Position numbers and translations under genes: made by a program. Source: Megamerina dolium (taxonomy: Eukaryota > Arthropoda > Insecta > Diptera > Megamerinidae). From it: 64,000 nt of DNA. Numbering within the stretch: position 1 is the stretch's first letter; the number at the start of each line of letters is the position of its first letter. The DNA lies in contig OY978525.1 in NCBI GenBank assembly GCA_963854835.1, positions 58,597,855 to 58,661,854 of the forward strand. Reading direction: 5' to 3'. This document shows positions 1-11,394 of this stretch, piece after piece. The notes under the pieces were generated by a model, which saw only the letters and a list, made by a program, of their open reading frames with translations, was not told where the DNA came from and did not search any database.

Positions 1-671
1 AGTAACAACGACTATAGAAATCGGACGAAAATGGAAAAAGTACCACCATAATTTAATAAAACCTTTCCACCAAAATTAGATTAATATTAAACTCGAAGAT
101 CCAAACCTCTACAAAAAAAAACACCATACAATACCATAATACCGAGTATGCATAATAACATGAGAACGAAATGTACAAAACGAAGATACACGAGAATTAA
201 ATTTTCAGACTAAACAAAATACATAATACTACAAAAAATGCAAAAAACAAAATTCCGTATAAAACAGGTAAAATAAAAAAAAAATATAATAACAATAATA
301 AAATTAATAGCACTTTGACCATATTAAACAAAATGCATAACAATGCAGCACTTGTACAATAACGTGAGAGCGACACTCAAAATAATAAGACATATAGATA
401 TACAAGAATTAAATTACAGACAAAACGCACATAACACAAGCAAATGCACAATTGTGGAAGTATTTGTTTTGTGCATGAAAGTATAAAATTCCTAAACATG
501 ATAATTAAAATAATTCCAAAATATAAGAATATTTATTAAAATAAACAATTTCTAGATGCAAGAAAAAATAATAATAATAATACATCATGAATCAAATGGC
601 GTTTTATAATATGCTGACCATGGATGTATGGAAATAAATTAATTCGACTGACAATTATGGGAATGGTATGA
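1..671. other. AT-rich sequence with no recognisable gene
   Basis: No open frame of note is present on either strand. The stretches at about 145-250 and 345-430 look like diverged copies of one another (each has a cataataac- or caataacgtgag-like start and an agaattaaatt core), so an old duplication is possible. The last 60-70 bases before 672 are probably flank of the LINE relic that follows. Confidence 0.5.
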
Positions 672-1995
672 GAATTAGATTAGATTGATAAGGGCTAGAC
701 AATTACTGGCTATGGCACTGCGTCCGACTCGAACTTTTGTGGCACACCCGAGTTTAATATTGGAAGAGATTATATCCTCCTATTTTCTCAAAAAACATTT
801 TGATTCTTGTAAATTTAAGTTCAGATAGATTAGTAGTCTGTAGTTGTTCCTTCCCGAGTGTTTGTTTTCTCACTCGGATAAGGGCTGGGTATTCTGTGAT
901 TAGGTGTATGGATGTCACATGATTCTCCATACAGAATCTGCATATTTCGCTGTCGTTAATTCCAGACGGGTTTTATGTTTGTTTAGTACTCAGTGTCCAC
1001 TGATTATACCTGTCATAAGTTTTAGTTCCGCTTTACTCAAACTCAAAAGGTATTTTGAATTTTTCAACGAGTAATGCGGAAAGAAAGCTTTGGTACATTC
1101 CATACCAATATTTTTTGACCACCTTGCGTCAGCTTAGGTCATATATTCTTGTTTGATGTAGTTTTTGTAGTGAGCTTTGCTGATTCCCAGAATTGGTTCG
1201 GGTCCAAATGGTTGCTTTTCAGCTCCCTCCCTTGCCAATCTGTCTGCATTCTCATTGCCATCGTAGCCACAGTGTGCTGGAATCAGTGTACTATCACTTG
1301 ATTCCCGACTGATAGTTGTTGGAGAAGATTAGCTGTCTCCCAAAATAACTTAGAATTAAATGTTGACGAATGGAAGGCTTTTATTGCAGCCTGACTGTCC
1401 GATATTAAAATGATTCTTTTCCTATAAGGACGAAGGTTAAGAATTTTCCTGATACATTGATTAATAGCAAAGACCTCCGCTTGAAAGACGGTTGCTAAGC
1501 TACCAAGACTTATAGACATTCGACTACTGGGATAATAAATTCTAGCTCCTGTGTCTTCTTCAGACCTGGATCCATCAGTGTACCAGACAATGTCGTCATG
1601 AGTAAGACTGATTTTAGAGTCTCCCTAGTTTATCCTGTTTGGGATATGAGTTTTGTATCTCTTGTTAAAGATATGTCGCAGAGGCATTGAGTCAAGGAGC
1701 ATCCAAAAGCACCCATCTCGCCTCCTATCTTTAGTAATGTACTAATGTGTGTACTAATGATCGGATTCATTTTTACGGTTAAATCTAGTGGCAGCATACC
1801 CAAATTACACTGAGGGCTGCCGATGGAATCGAGCGAAGACAACCAGTGATGCAGGAGTTAATATCTCTTTGCAGTTGTTCCAGTCTATTCGACGTAGTTT
1901 TCACCTTGGTTTTTTCCGACCACACTATCGCTAGATAATTGATGGTAGGAAGAATAACCAGGGTATAGCTATTTTGAAGCCATATCGGCTTCATT
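672..1995 (-). pseudogene. LINE relic: RT C-terminus, RNase H and zinc-knuckle (I/LOA/R1-like)
   Basis: Read on the minus strand, 1995-1640 gives the region that follows the reverse transcriptase in non-LTR elements: an ILP.INYLAIVW segment, then LQRDINSCITGCLRSIPSAAL and a leucine-rich LPLDL. From 1519 to 1283 there is an RNase H core (QAEVFAINQC, then ISDSQAAIKA). From 1265 to 1140 follows NENADRLAREGA, typical of the RNase H C-terminus, and near 935 a Cys-x2-Cys...His zinc knuckle (CRFCMENHVTSIH). The 3' end carries an ATCTAATCTAAT-type tail near 680-700. Several stops and frameshifts break it and the RT catalytic core is missing. An RNase H domain places it in the I, LOA or R1 side of the Jockey superfamily; the exact clade is uncertain. 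Confidence 0.75.
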
Positions 1996-2180
1996 CCCCA
2001 GTTTTTGCCACAGATTCGTTTACAGATCCAGAGAGCGTTTTAAATATTCATATTGCTCCAATAGTTAAACACTTAGACCAAGAGTACAGAGTTTCACATC
2101 GACAATATCGCTTAGCATTGCGGTACACACAAAACCACTATGCAAGCTATTGTTCATACCATTCTATAAATAAAAGTTTA

Positions 2181-2637
<457 letters not shown>

Positions 2638-2646
2638 CCTCCCCTT

Positions 2647-3219
2647 CTAAGTGAGGAGCGTTCTCAGCGCAGCAGCGTTTTGAATTGCTACTTGGACAGA
2701 TTTGGCTATGGCAATCTTCTTCCTGGTCGTGATAACGCGACGGAGTGCGTAGACTACTAATCCTACGATTAGCAGGGCACCAATAGTGGACAAACTTGCG
2801 ATGTGACCTTGTTTAACTCGTCGTTGCAAGTGTTTGACGAGTTGAAGGTTCTGCTGATTTACATGGTGGAGGTAGGGCACACTCAGTATGTCCGTATGTT
2901 GCGTTAAATTGATGGCGGAGGCCCATGGTGCTTCAGGCTTCAGAGGCGTCGTTGAATTCTCGTTGTAAAATGTTGTGCCATTGATTTTTACATGATCTTT
3001 AAAGATGACCAGGTAGGTACCATTAACCGTGATCGGGGACTCATTATTTTCCTCTATGATTGCCAATTGGTCGTTGATGACTACGAAGCCGTCGCTTATC
3101 GGCGTAATAGGCTCTAGGTTGTTAAATGTCGTGCTGCAGTTAGCGGTGTTGCGTGTCATTATTTGCAAAGCGCATGGCGTAGCTGATGATGCCAGACAGA
3201 ACTTATCGGGCCAATAAAT
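2647..3219 (-). pseudogene. Errantivirus-like Env, C-terminal fragment
   Basis: An open minus-strand frame of about 190 codons encodes the C-terminal part of a baculovirus-F-like envelope protein of the kind carried by insect errantiviruses. Several N-glycosylation sequons (NGT, NST, NLT) occur in the ectodomain part. A single hydrophobic transmembrane segment (about 2750-2820; LSTIGALLIVGLVVYAL) is followed by a short basic cytoplasmic tail. There is no ATG at the left edge; an in-frame stop at 3220-3222 truncates it, so surface subunit, cleavage site and fusion peptide are missing. The frame ends ten bases before the LTR at 2637, matching errantivirus gene order. It is a dead fragment. Confidence 0.75.
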
Positions 3220-3400
3220 TTAAAGGACAATTGATGTGGTTTTTAAAGTTGTTCCTAGATTTAATATCAATTGCATTGCCTACTCAATTTTCAGTTTGCT
3301 TACGTATAAACAGATGCTTTTTCAATTTATTTTCGTGTAGACAGATGTTTTTTCAATTTGAGATTAAATTATATACATATAATTTTTTACAATTTATTCG

Positions 3401-4160
3401 ATATGAAAAAAAATCGTGCCATTTATATGCATAGCTTGGAAGAAGCGTTTGAAAACTCGGAACCAAGAAATATAGTTCAAAGAATTTATCGTCGCGGCCA
3501 TATTATTTAGATGAATACAATGAGAATGACTTCATCAAAAGATTTAGACTTTCAAAAGCGACTTTCCAATCTGTTTTGGGAAAAACTTACAGTCAGTAGT
3601 TATCAATTTCAAATCAAATTCAATTTTCCAAGGTCCACTTCGGTATCACAAAAATGCAACCCACTTAATACCTCTTGGGGACTTTTGGGGAGTGAGCCTT
3701 CCCACAGCAAGACGTACAGTGAAAGAAGTACACCAGTTTTGGTCAATTTATACAAAGAATACATTAAGTTTTCAAGTGATACTTCTGACATAGAAAATAA
3801 CATAGCTGTACACACGTTCGGATCACCAATCACCAGCGGCAATGACGTAGAGATATTTCGAAATTGGAAAGGTTACTTTTCACTTAACGTTCAATGAGAA
3901 TTTGATCTATCAGGAGATGGTTGTGAGGTGGCCTGGATCCGCACAAGTATGTTACTATATTTTAAAATAGCCGTTTGAAATTTATTAGTGGTGAGTGTGG
4001 ATACAAGAAATGATGACTCCAGTGTTTAATCCAATAAGTTTTCCGGCACTATCATAAGGACTGCAGATTTCAATGAATAGAAAAATGGCCGTGATGGTTG
4101 CCTGTGGTGTGCTGGGCAATATTGCAATGATATCGAAAATCTACTTCACTCAGCGTGCTA
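3401..4160 (+). pseudogene. Harbinger/PIF transposase relic (HARBI1-like)
   Basis: Plus-strand pieces line up with the nuclease of PIF/Harbinger transposons. At 3500-3598 one frame gives RPYYLDEYNENDFIKRFRLS, matching the N-terminal (F)xxRFRLSK motif. At 3838-3894 another frame gives NDVEIFRNWKGYFSLNVQ, the conserved block following the first catalytic Asp. A VARWPGS-like stretch is readable in a third frame near 3925. At 4083-4130 MAVMVACGVLGNIAM resembles the C-terminal VACAVLHNI block. Frameshifts and stops separate every block, so it is inactive. No terminal inverted repeat or TTA target duplication was identified. The interval 3220-3400 is AT-rich with nothing recognisable. Confidence 0.65.
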
Positions 4161-4164
4161 TATT

Positions 4165-4708
4165 TCCTGAGCCAATATTTTCTAACCAAAATATATTTTG
4201 TAAAGTTCCGATTTTTCGACTGTTTTTTACATTCACTAAGTCGATACTTCAGAGGAGCAAATTGCATTTTTGTTTTCCCCTGAAACGGTTTACCGTTATA
4301 TAGTCAGCAGTTAAATTGTGACTTTGTCTCTTTGCTTATACTAGTGGTGAAATTTACCTGAAGTTCAAAAGAGAATATTTCACCAACGAATAAAAATTAA
4401 TTAAAAGAAAGGAATGGAAACTAACAGTGAAGGTAATAATATTTTATTTCTATTTATTTGTATTTATAACAATTGTTAAGTAAAAAAAAACTTAATTATA
4501 TGAAGATAAACAAAATTGGTTGCATTTGGTTGTCTTTATACTTTGTGATTATATAAATAACTCAATTTGAAGTTTGTGTGGAAAAAATACTGTTGCTCTT
4601 TTTTGCGATTTTCGAATAATTCTTAATTATTTGAAGTATGGAAGAAGGTGGTAAACACAAGCATTAGACAAGCAGCGGTTTTTGATTTTTTGTTAAAAAG
4701 CATTATTG
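4165..4708. other. AT-rich intergenic stretch
   Basis: No gene is visible. The stretch is AT-rich with short A and T runs and carries the left copy of the AAATTTAT target duplication of the Jockey element at its right end (4709-4716). Confidence 0.5.
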
Positions 4709-4891
4709 AAATTTATTTTTTTTTTTTTTTTTTTTTTTTTATTTTTTTTTTTTTTTACAAGTTTTTTTATTGAATCTTTCTAAAATTACTTAGAAACTAA
4801 CAATATGTAATCAAATCTTACAAACTAAATAAAATTATGTGATATTCCCAACGTTCCATCACAATTTGTTGACTCACGAGGTATAGCAATT

Positions 4892-7540
4892 TCACAGCAT
4901 ATTCAGTGTGTCTTTTCTTTTTAATCGACGATGCCCCGTGCTCAGCAACAATTGCCTAGCAAGGGGATTCGGATGACTGTGTAATTTTTGAATGTAGCTT
5001 CTGCAAGACATTGCAACTTCCTCAGAAATTGTGGGTACATTTAAATCTCGATGGATGTTAACGTTCCTCATATACCAAGGCGCGTTTACAATAATTCGCA
5101 GACACTTGGATTGTATTCGCTGCAATTTTTCCATATTTGAGGGAGATGCGGTGCCACAAAACTGAATACCATAAGTCCAGATTGGCTTCAGGATTGCTTT
5201 ATATAATAGCACTTTGTATTCGAGATTCAACTTTGATTTTTTGTGTAACAGCCACCATAACTGATTAATTTTAAGCTTGATCTGAGTTTTCTTTGCCTCT
5301 ATGTGATTTTTCCAGGTCAGCCTTCTGTCGAGGTGAATACCCAAGTACTTTGTTGAGGAACATTGTGGAACTGATTGGCCATTAATTTTAAGTGGGGGAC
5401 ATGTATCTGGCCTTAGCGTGAAGGTTACATGTACGCTCTTTGATTCATTGACTTTTATACGCCATTTTGCTAGCCAGATTTCGAGAGAATCGATATGAGT
5501 CTGCAGGAGTTTAGTAGCTTCTATGGGGTTAGAGCGAGAGCACAATATTGCCGTATCATCTGCAAAGGTCGATATAAATGTATGGTTATTGCTGGGCATA
5601 TCTGTAGTGTATAAGAGATACAGTAAGGGGCCCAAAACGCTTCCTTGAGGAACGCCAGCGTGAATATCCAATGGATTTGTTGTGTAATCCTTGTGATGTA
5701 CCAGAAATTGTCTTTTCGTGAGGTAGCTACTAAGCAATGAGGAGACATTTGCAGGCAGTAATAGTTTGAGTTTGTAAATAAGGCCGTCGTGCCATACTTT
5801 ATCGAAAGCTTGAGTGATATCAAGAAAGACAGCTGAGCAATACTTTTTTTCTTCAAAAGTGTTCCTTATCAGAGTTACAATGCGGTGGACTTGTTCTATT
5901 GTGCCGTGCTGTTTTCTAAATCCAAACTGATGTTGAGGAATCAGTTGGTTGAGATTAATAAATGGAGTTATATTCATGACAAGTAGCTTTTCGAATACTT
6001 TAGAAAGTAGAGGCAGGAGGCTGATAGGTCTGTACGATGCAACTTTTGTAGGGTCTTTTCCTGGTTTTGCTATCATAATAATTTTTGAAGTTTTCCAGCA
6101 TTTGGGATAGTGTTTAATACGAAGGATAGCATTGAAAATGTGCATGAGATGAATTACTGAAGCCGGAGGTAGCTCTTTTATCATTTTACCGGTAATTTTA
6201 TCTGGACCAGGTGATTTTTTTGGGTTTAAATCTTTATAAATTGCTTTGAATATGTCCTTTTTTTTAATTTTGATCGTTATTGAGCAAGGTTGAGAAGTTA
6301 ATATTGGTAATGAGGACTGTGAAGAGGGTGGATTGGGTGTAAACACACTTTTTAGGTGGTTTGCAAAAGCCAAACCCTTCTCACAGTTGCTTCTAGCCCA
6401 ATTACCGTCACTCAAACGGATGGGGGAATCAGTGAGAATTGGCCGATTTGAGTTTTTTGCTGATTTCCACAAAGAGTAGTCTGACGCTTCACCAGGTGTT
6501 AATTTCGCTATGTGCTCTTCTAACTCTTTGTTGTTTTTATTTTTTAAGGCTTGCTTTAACTTTCGAGTGCAGTGCTGTAGCTGTGTTTTCAGATTCGGTG
6601 ATCTGAATTCTTGCCATTGTCTTCGGAGTCTTCTTTTCTGTCTTACTAGCAATTCAATATCGGCTGGTGTGTATGGGCTATAGTTTGATTGTTTGCATAC
6701 CTTTGTGCAGGTGGCTGAGCTGAGAGCTAATGAGAGCAGCTGGTTGAATTTTTCGAGTGCTGAGTCTACATCGTGTCCATTTCTTAATACAGTACTCAGA
6801 GGAAGATGGGAATTTATATATTTCTTGAATTTTAACCAGTCTATTTTCTTTCTAACGCAATTACCTTGGGGGCTTGGTGATTTTATAGATATTACCGTGG
6901 GTGAGTGGTCAGATGATAGATCATAATTACACTCTGTGGAGATATTTTCCATCTGCAAACCTTTGGCGACTCCAAAGTCGATGAGATCGGGTATTTTCCT
7001 CTTGTCCGTCGGCCAATATGTCGGTTGACCATTTGAAATAACATCGTAGCCATGGTTAGTGATGATTGAACATAGTCTTCTGCCTTTTGGAGTTATTAAG
7101 CGGGAGCCCCAGTGAGTGTGTTTGGCGTTGAAATCGCCAGCAACCAAGAATTTGCTACCAAGAGTTGAGAAAAATTCTTTATATTGCTGTTCGGTAATAC
7201 TGTATCTTGGGGGACAGTATATCGCAGATATTACTAGCTTAGAGATGTATTATTCCAGACATATAGATGTTGCTTGCAAGTAGACGCTACTGAAATCTTC
7301 GAGAACATGATGCTTTATTCTGCTTTTTATCAATATGGCAGTTCCTCCGCGTGCCTTACCATGCGGATGATTTGTGGTGTACAGTTTGTAATATGGTATT
7401 TGGTAGCAATTTTTGTCGGTGAAATGGGTCTCAGATATCATCATTATGTCGATTTGGTTGGATGCAAGGAATTGAATTAGCTCCAAACGGTGCTGGCTTA
7501 AGCCGTTGGCGTTCCAGTGGCATATCTTGAGACAACTCAT
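4892..7540 (-). pseudogene. Jockey-clade ORF2: AP endonuclease and reverse transcriptase, one nonsense codon
   Basis: The product nicks the target and reverse transcribes the element RNA. The frame opens at ATG 7540 (CHWNANGLSQHR, the AP-endonuclease N-terminus, with ISETHF) and stays in one frame to the stop at 4892, about 880 codons. A single TAA at 7250-7252 (after ICLE) interrupts it. Downstream, the endonuclease continues with GDFNAKHTHWGSR and SDHSP. The reverse transcriptase shows FLDITQAFDKVWHDG, AGVPQGSVLGP and the catalytic FADD (in STFADDTAIL). The C-terminus has the Jockey-type PIWTYGIQFCG and PWYMRNVNIHRDL blocks. There is no RNase H domain, as usual for Jockey. One nucleotide change separates it from an open frame, so inactivation looks recent. 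Confidence 0.9.
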
Positions 7541-9159
7541 GGTCTGGATAGCAATGTTTGGAGTAACATCGATTGATTTTTCATCATTTCTTGCATCATT
7601 GTTTGCATTGAGTTCATGAATTGGTTCATATTCTGAATTAATGTTTGAAGCAAATGTTCAAGGGTACTTGGCTGTTGGGTGGGCAGTGAGTGTTTCTGCT
7701 CATTATTTACATTGCTTTGTTGGTGTGTGTTTTGTTTTAACACGCTAGCGTATGAATTGGTTTGATTCTTGTTTGGGATTGCAGAGAAGAATTGTGTTGC
7801 ATCAATATTTTGTCTCTTACTTGAGTTGGCTATCTGAGTTTGCTCAACTTGTTTTAGAGGTTGATTGCTAGCGGAGAAATTTAGCTTTAGGGTTGTATAT
7901 ACTGGGCAACCTCTATAATTTGCGGTGTGATTACCTCCACAATTGCTGCATTTTTTCATGCTAGCATCGCCTTTAGATTTTGGGCATATGTTTGATTTAT
8001 GGAGATCTCCACAAATCACACAAACAGCTGGCAGGGTACAATATGTCTTAGTATGTCCATATTCTTGGCAGTTACTGCACTGAGGAGGTCCAGTTCTCTT
8101 ATGGGGTTCTTCGATTATGATTTTGCGATGCAATAAATATCGAATTTTATATATGGGGTGTACTTCACCTTTTTTCAGGGGTTTTGTTTCAGGCTGAAGC
8201 TCAATACGATATAACGGTTGAGGTATATTGCTCTTGTTGAGAATGTTGAATACTGTTTTGGCTTGAAACCCTTCTTCCTGAAGGGCAAGTTTGATTTCGT
8301 TAATGTCAACGTTGGGTTCGACGCCTTTGAGTACAACGATTAAGCCCTTACTACTTTTTAGCTGATATGTGTAGTAATTCTTTTTTACAGCATCAAATTC
8401 CGCAATTACTTTGCGATAATGAGTTTCGCTGTAGATTTGCACTTTCGTTTCCTCAATTTGGCCTTTGCGAATAGGAACAACGTGGAAATTCTTTGGTCCT
8501 ATAAGACTTGTAATTCTAGAAATCAACTTATCTGAGTTGCGTTCTCTTAAGAAAATGGGTGGGGGTTTGAAATTTTTCTTGGAGATAATATTTTCGTCAC
8601 TTTCATCACCTGAAAGCAAAGCGTATCTATTTTCCGAACTGATAGGGGCAGTGTTCTGCTTTTGAATTTTTGTTGAATTCATTTGTTTTGAATTTTGTGG
8701 ACTTCTTTTTCGCTTTACTACAGTAATGTAGCGATCAATTCCAGTTTGAACAGCAACTGGTTCTTTATTAGTCATCGCACTAGTTGCTTTAACTACTGGG
8801 TCATGCACTTCAGTAGAAAGGCCGTTATTTGTTTGCTTTGATGTTGTAGCTGTTGGTGTTACAGCAGGAGAAGCGCATTGTACACTCCACGGTATAGAGG
8901 GAGATAGTATATCACGAGAGAACAAACTATTTTTTTTGTCTGTATTTATTGTTGTTGCAAATTTTGATGTAGTGTTAGAGTGAGGAATATGTACAGGCAA
9001 AAGATTAACACTGTTACTTTCACTTGTGCAGTGTGTATCAACTGTTTTTTTTGATAGTGCACTAATCGGGGGGGTTTGCGCGGGTGATTGCAAATTATTG
9101 TTTACACACACATTAACAGGCGATTGCCGTTGCCGGGGAGGAGAGCGCTGAACACTCAT
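7537..9159 (-). CDS. Jockey-clade ORF1 (gag-like nucleic-acid-binding protein)
   Basis: This intact 540-codon frame has an ATG at 9159. LINE ORF1 proteins bind the element RNA and carry it, with ORF2, to the chromosomal target. The N-terminal half is low in complexity and rich in Ser, Thr, Asn and Gln. The middle (about residues 190-345) fits the PRE_C2HC-associated domain of insect Jockey elements. Three Cys/His knuckles follow: CSNCQEYGHTKTYC, CVICGDLHKSNIC and CSNCGGNHTANYRGC (about residues 355-425). The C-terminus is rich in Gln and Met. Its TGA stop overlaps the ORF2 ATG as ATGA (7537-7540), a layout suited to termination-reinitiation. No breaks are seen, so it could still be translated if transcribed. 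Confidence 0.85.
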   Translation of the reverse strand: MSVQRSPPRQRQSPVNVCVNNNLQSPAQTPPISALSKKTVDTHCTSESNSVNLLPVHIPHSNTTSKFATTINTDKKNSLFSRDILSPSIPWSVQCASPAVTPTATTSKQTNNGLSTEVHDPVVKATSAMTNKEPVAVQTGIDRYITVVKRKRSPQNSKQMNSTKIQKQNTAPISSENRYALLSGDESDENIISKKNFKPPPIFLRERNSDKLISRITSLIGPKNFHVVPIRKGQIEETKVQIYSETHYRKVIAEFDAVKKNYYTYQLKSSKGLIVVLKGVEPNVDINEIKLALQEEGFQAKTVFNILNKSNIPQPLYRIELQPETKPLKKGEVHPIYKIRYLLHRKIIIEEPHKRTGPPQCSNCQEYGHTKTYCTLPAVCVICGDLHKSNICPKSKGDASMKKCSNCGGNHTANYRGCPVYTTLKLNFSASNQPLKQVEQTQIANSSKRQNIDATQFFSAIPNKNQTNSYASVLKQNTHQQSNVNNEQKHSLPTQQPSTLEHLLQTLIQNMNQFMNSMQTMMQEMMKNQSMLLQTLLSRP

Positions 9160-9325
9160 ATTATAAACAAATTGTTTGCAAACGATATTATTTTATTTTT
9201 TTTTTCTAAAAAAAAAAAACAAATCACCGAAATAACTCCTTGAGTTTCTTAGCGTCTTTTCGCAAAATATTAAAATTTTTTTTTTTTTTTATACCGAAAA
9301 CAATAACTTTTCCGACTCTATCAAA

Positions 9326-9332
9326 CACGTCC
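9326..9332 (-). promoter_or_regulatory. RGACGTG downstream promoter-type motif
   Basis: The minus strand reads GGACGTG here, matching the RGACGTG motif found about 30 bases downstream of the start in TATA-less internal promoters of Jockey-type elements. It predicts initiation near 9355-9360, at the edge of the A-run and consistent with the element 5' end. No clear initiator sequence is visible, so the exact start is uncertain. Confidence 0.5.
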
Positions 9333-9354
9333 ACTCTTATTGGTGACTTTCACG

Positions 9355-9394
<40 letters not shown>

Positions 9395-9396
9395 AT

Positions 9397-10200
9397 GATT
9401 TGGAATAATCTGTCTATTTGTCCACTTTGACGGTTTGAAAAAATCGAATTTTTTTTTTTGCTTGAAATGTTCTATGAGGTGTGTATTTTAATGTAGTATG
9501 CATCTATAGTCCGCCAGAAACATTTAAACGAGGTAACGAGACGATTTTTTAAAAAATTTCCCGGGCCACTGAGCGAGTTTCTAAAACTTCAAACGCGTTT
9601 ATCTCGAAACGACATTTTGTAAACTGGTGGGACATATCACGCTTGCAGTTTTCAACCGATTTTGATGAAACCTTGCAAAATTATCGAGAATTTAATTCTG
9701 CATAGAAATACTGGATGGGATTTTTGATATTTTATAATTTGGATTTTTAAAGCACGATTTTGAGGCAAATTTTACAGGTAAAAAATTAACAATTTTTTAT
9801 AAATAGCCACCATTTTCGTAAAAATTAACTTTTCAAAAAACGGCTTCAGTATTTCAGTGCGAAATTATATGGAGAATAACCTGCCTATCTAGCTTTTGTT
9901 CCAGATTCACTTGCCAAGGGTCCAGATGTCCCACCGATGGGGAAAACCGGGCTGGAGGGGCGCTACGCGACCTGGTGCAGCGTGTACAGGGAGCCCGAGA
10001 TCCAAGCAAAAAAAATTGACATTTATTGTATAAAAGATAACTAATAAAATCATTTAAAACATTTTATCATTGCAAGTTATTTTAATGCTGAAAAAAAATT
10101 CAGAAAATACTTTATTTTCCGACAGCTCAAGGTGGTCTTCCCCCTTAAAGGAAAAAAATTAAAATGATATATAACTTTAAAAAGGACTTTAAAGATTCAA
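9397..10200. other. Noncoding sequence, probably old repeat DNA
   Basis: No open frame of note is present. The stretch has CG-containing segments (around 9530-9620 and 9930-10000) unlike the flanking AT-rich DNA, and homopolymer A and T runs. It may include the terminal region of the element whose coding remnant follows at 10205. No terminal repeat could be matched. Confidence 0.35.
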
Positions 10201-10204
10201 ATGA

Positions 10205-10650
10205 AACTTCTAAATAAGAAAATTAGTAGAATTTAAAACCCATAAGAAACGCTCCGTTCGCTTGTCTGCTGACGTGGGGTTGGCTTTCTTGTTGGAAAAT
10301 AACTTTACCAAGCAACAACATCTAAATATTTGAACAGAAAGCCTTAGACGAAATTGTGATATCTTTCCTTCTTACAAAGAAGTATTAAGTAAGAAATGTG
10401 AATGCACACCGCAGGAAATACTAGCAAACGAGAATTTGGCAAAAGTTCATTTGAAAATGTTGTGAAGACACAGCAGAGAGACTTAGTATACTACAAAGAG
10501 ATGTTATGGTCGCGGTGATGAAGCTAAGAAACAAACCTTTTTAAAAGCGAAGTTAATTGTAAACTACGGATTTGACAGGAGTACAGGTCATTCTAAAAAC
10601 AGAAATAATGAACTGAAGTCCATTATTTATGAATGCCGAAAATTATAAAA
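10205..10650 (+). pseudogene. Possible Transib/RAG1-like transposase relic
   Basis: One plus-strand frame reads for about 148 codons from before the codon at 10224 to a stop near 10648, with only two internal stops. It contains RLSADVGLAFLLENNFTKQQ, then CDIFPSYKEVL, a Lys-Cys-Glu-Cys stretch, and near the end VNYGFDRSTGHSKN. The order (an LAFLLEN helix, an IFPSY box, then a YGFDGSSGHS-like block carrying an Asp) resembles my recollection of the segment around the first catalytic Asp in Transib-type, RAG1-related proteins. The rest of the protein and the terminal repeats were not found. The family call is tentative; a decayed coding sequence of some kind is better supported than the name. Confidence 0.4.
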
Positions 10651-11394
10651 ACAACACATAATAAAAATTACTAATAAATTTCAAAATTATTTTCTCAAAT
10701 ATTCCAGAGTTTGAGAGTATTTATGAATCCATTTGTACGGATTGCTGCAAACAGCAATCTATGTTTAGTTTAAACGCGATGTAATGGATAATTGTACAAC
10801 AGTTGTAGAGGTAGTGCTTCCCAACTTTGTATAACATGTTGGGAGCCCTGTTACCACATACATAAATATTTATGCCTATTTAAAATATAAATCAATAACG
10901 TGTTATCAATATATTAGATTGGTGGGCGTGGCAACTGTTTAAACACTCAAAATTGTTCAGTAAACCCTATTCACTATCCCCAAAATATATATGCAAAATT
11001 TCAAAACGATATTTGAATTGTTTGAATTTTGGCCAGAAAATGTGGCTATTGGGACCATAGTTCAGCGGATGAGTTGTCGTCAACAGAAATTACAGAAGAA
11101 TATTTCATATACAATTCTGATGAAGGAAGTTCTAACTCTAAGTAAAGAACCCGATAAATAGAAACCTAATTTTCAAATTAAGTAAAAAAGTTCTTAAATA
11201 TTATCTACTTACGAGTATGTGACCATTACAACCGAAAATCGATTTAGGTCGAATCTAGCATGATTCGCCAGCCAACGCTTTCGTTTGCTAGCTGGCGAAT
11301 GCCTAAAAATATAGCATTTTTTCGTGCAAACGAATATTTTTATCATTCTTGTAACTGTATTTTTAGTAAGAGTATATGCAGAAAAGCAGCTGGC
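10651..11394. other. AT-rich sequence with a short hairpin
   Basis: No gene is recognised. An inverted repeat, ATTCGCCAGC at 11263-11272 and its complement at 11291-11300, could form a 10-bp stem. A short acidic open frame around 11040-11142 (ending in DEGSSNSK and a stop) has no match I recognise. Confidence 0.4.

Larger units (their letters stand above)
4717..9388 (-). mobile_element. Near-complete Jockey-clade LINE
   Basis: The element has a poly(A) tail (poly-T on the plus strand, 4717-4756), a 3'UTR, ORF2 (endonuclease and reverse transcriptase), ORF1 (zinc-knuckle gag-like protein) and a roughly 200-bp 5'UTR with a downstream-promoter-type motif. The octamer AAATTTAT flanks it at 4709-4716 and 9389-9396, consistent with a target-site duplication from target-primed reverse transcription, although the AT-rich setting weakens this. 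A 34-bp A-run (9355-9388) lies between the likely transcription start and the right duplication and is unexplained. Apart from one nonsense codon in ORF2 it looks complete. An internally deleted relative lies at 52471-52835. Confidence 0.85.
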
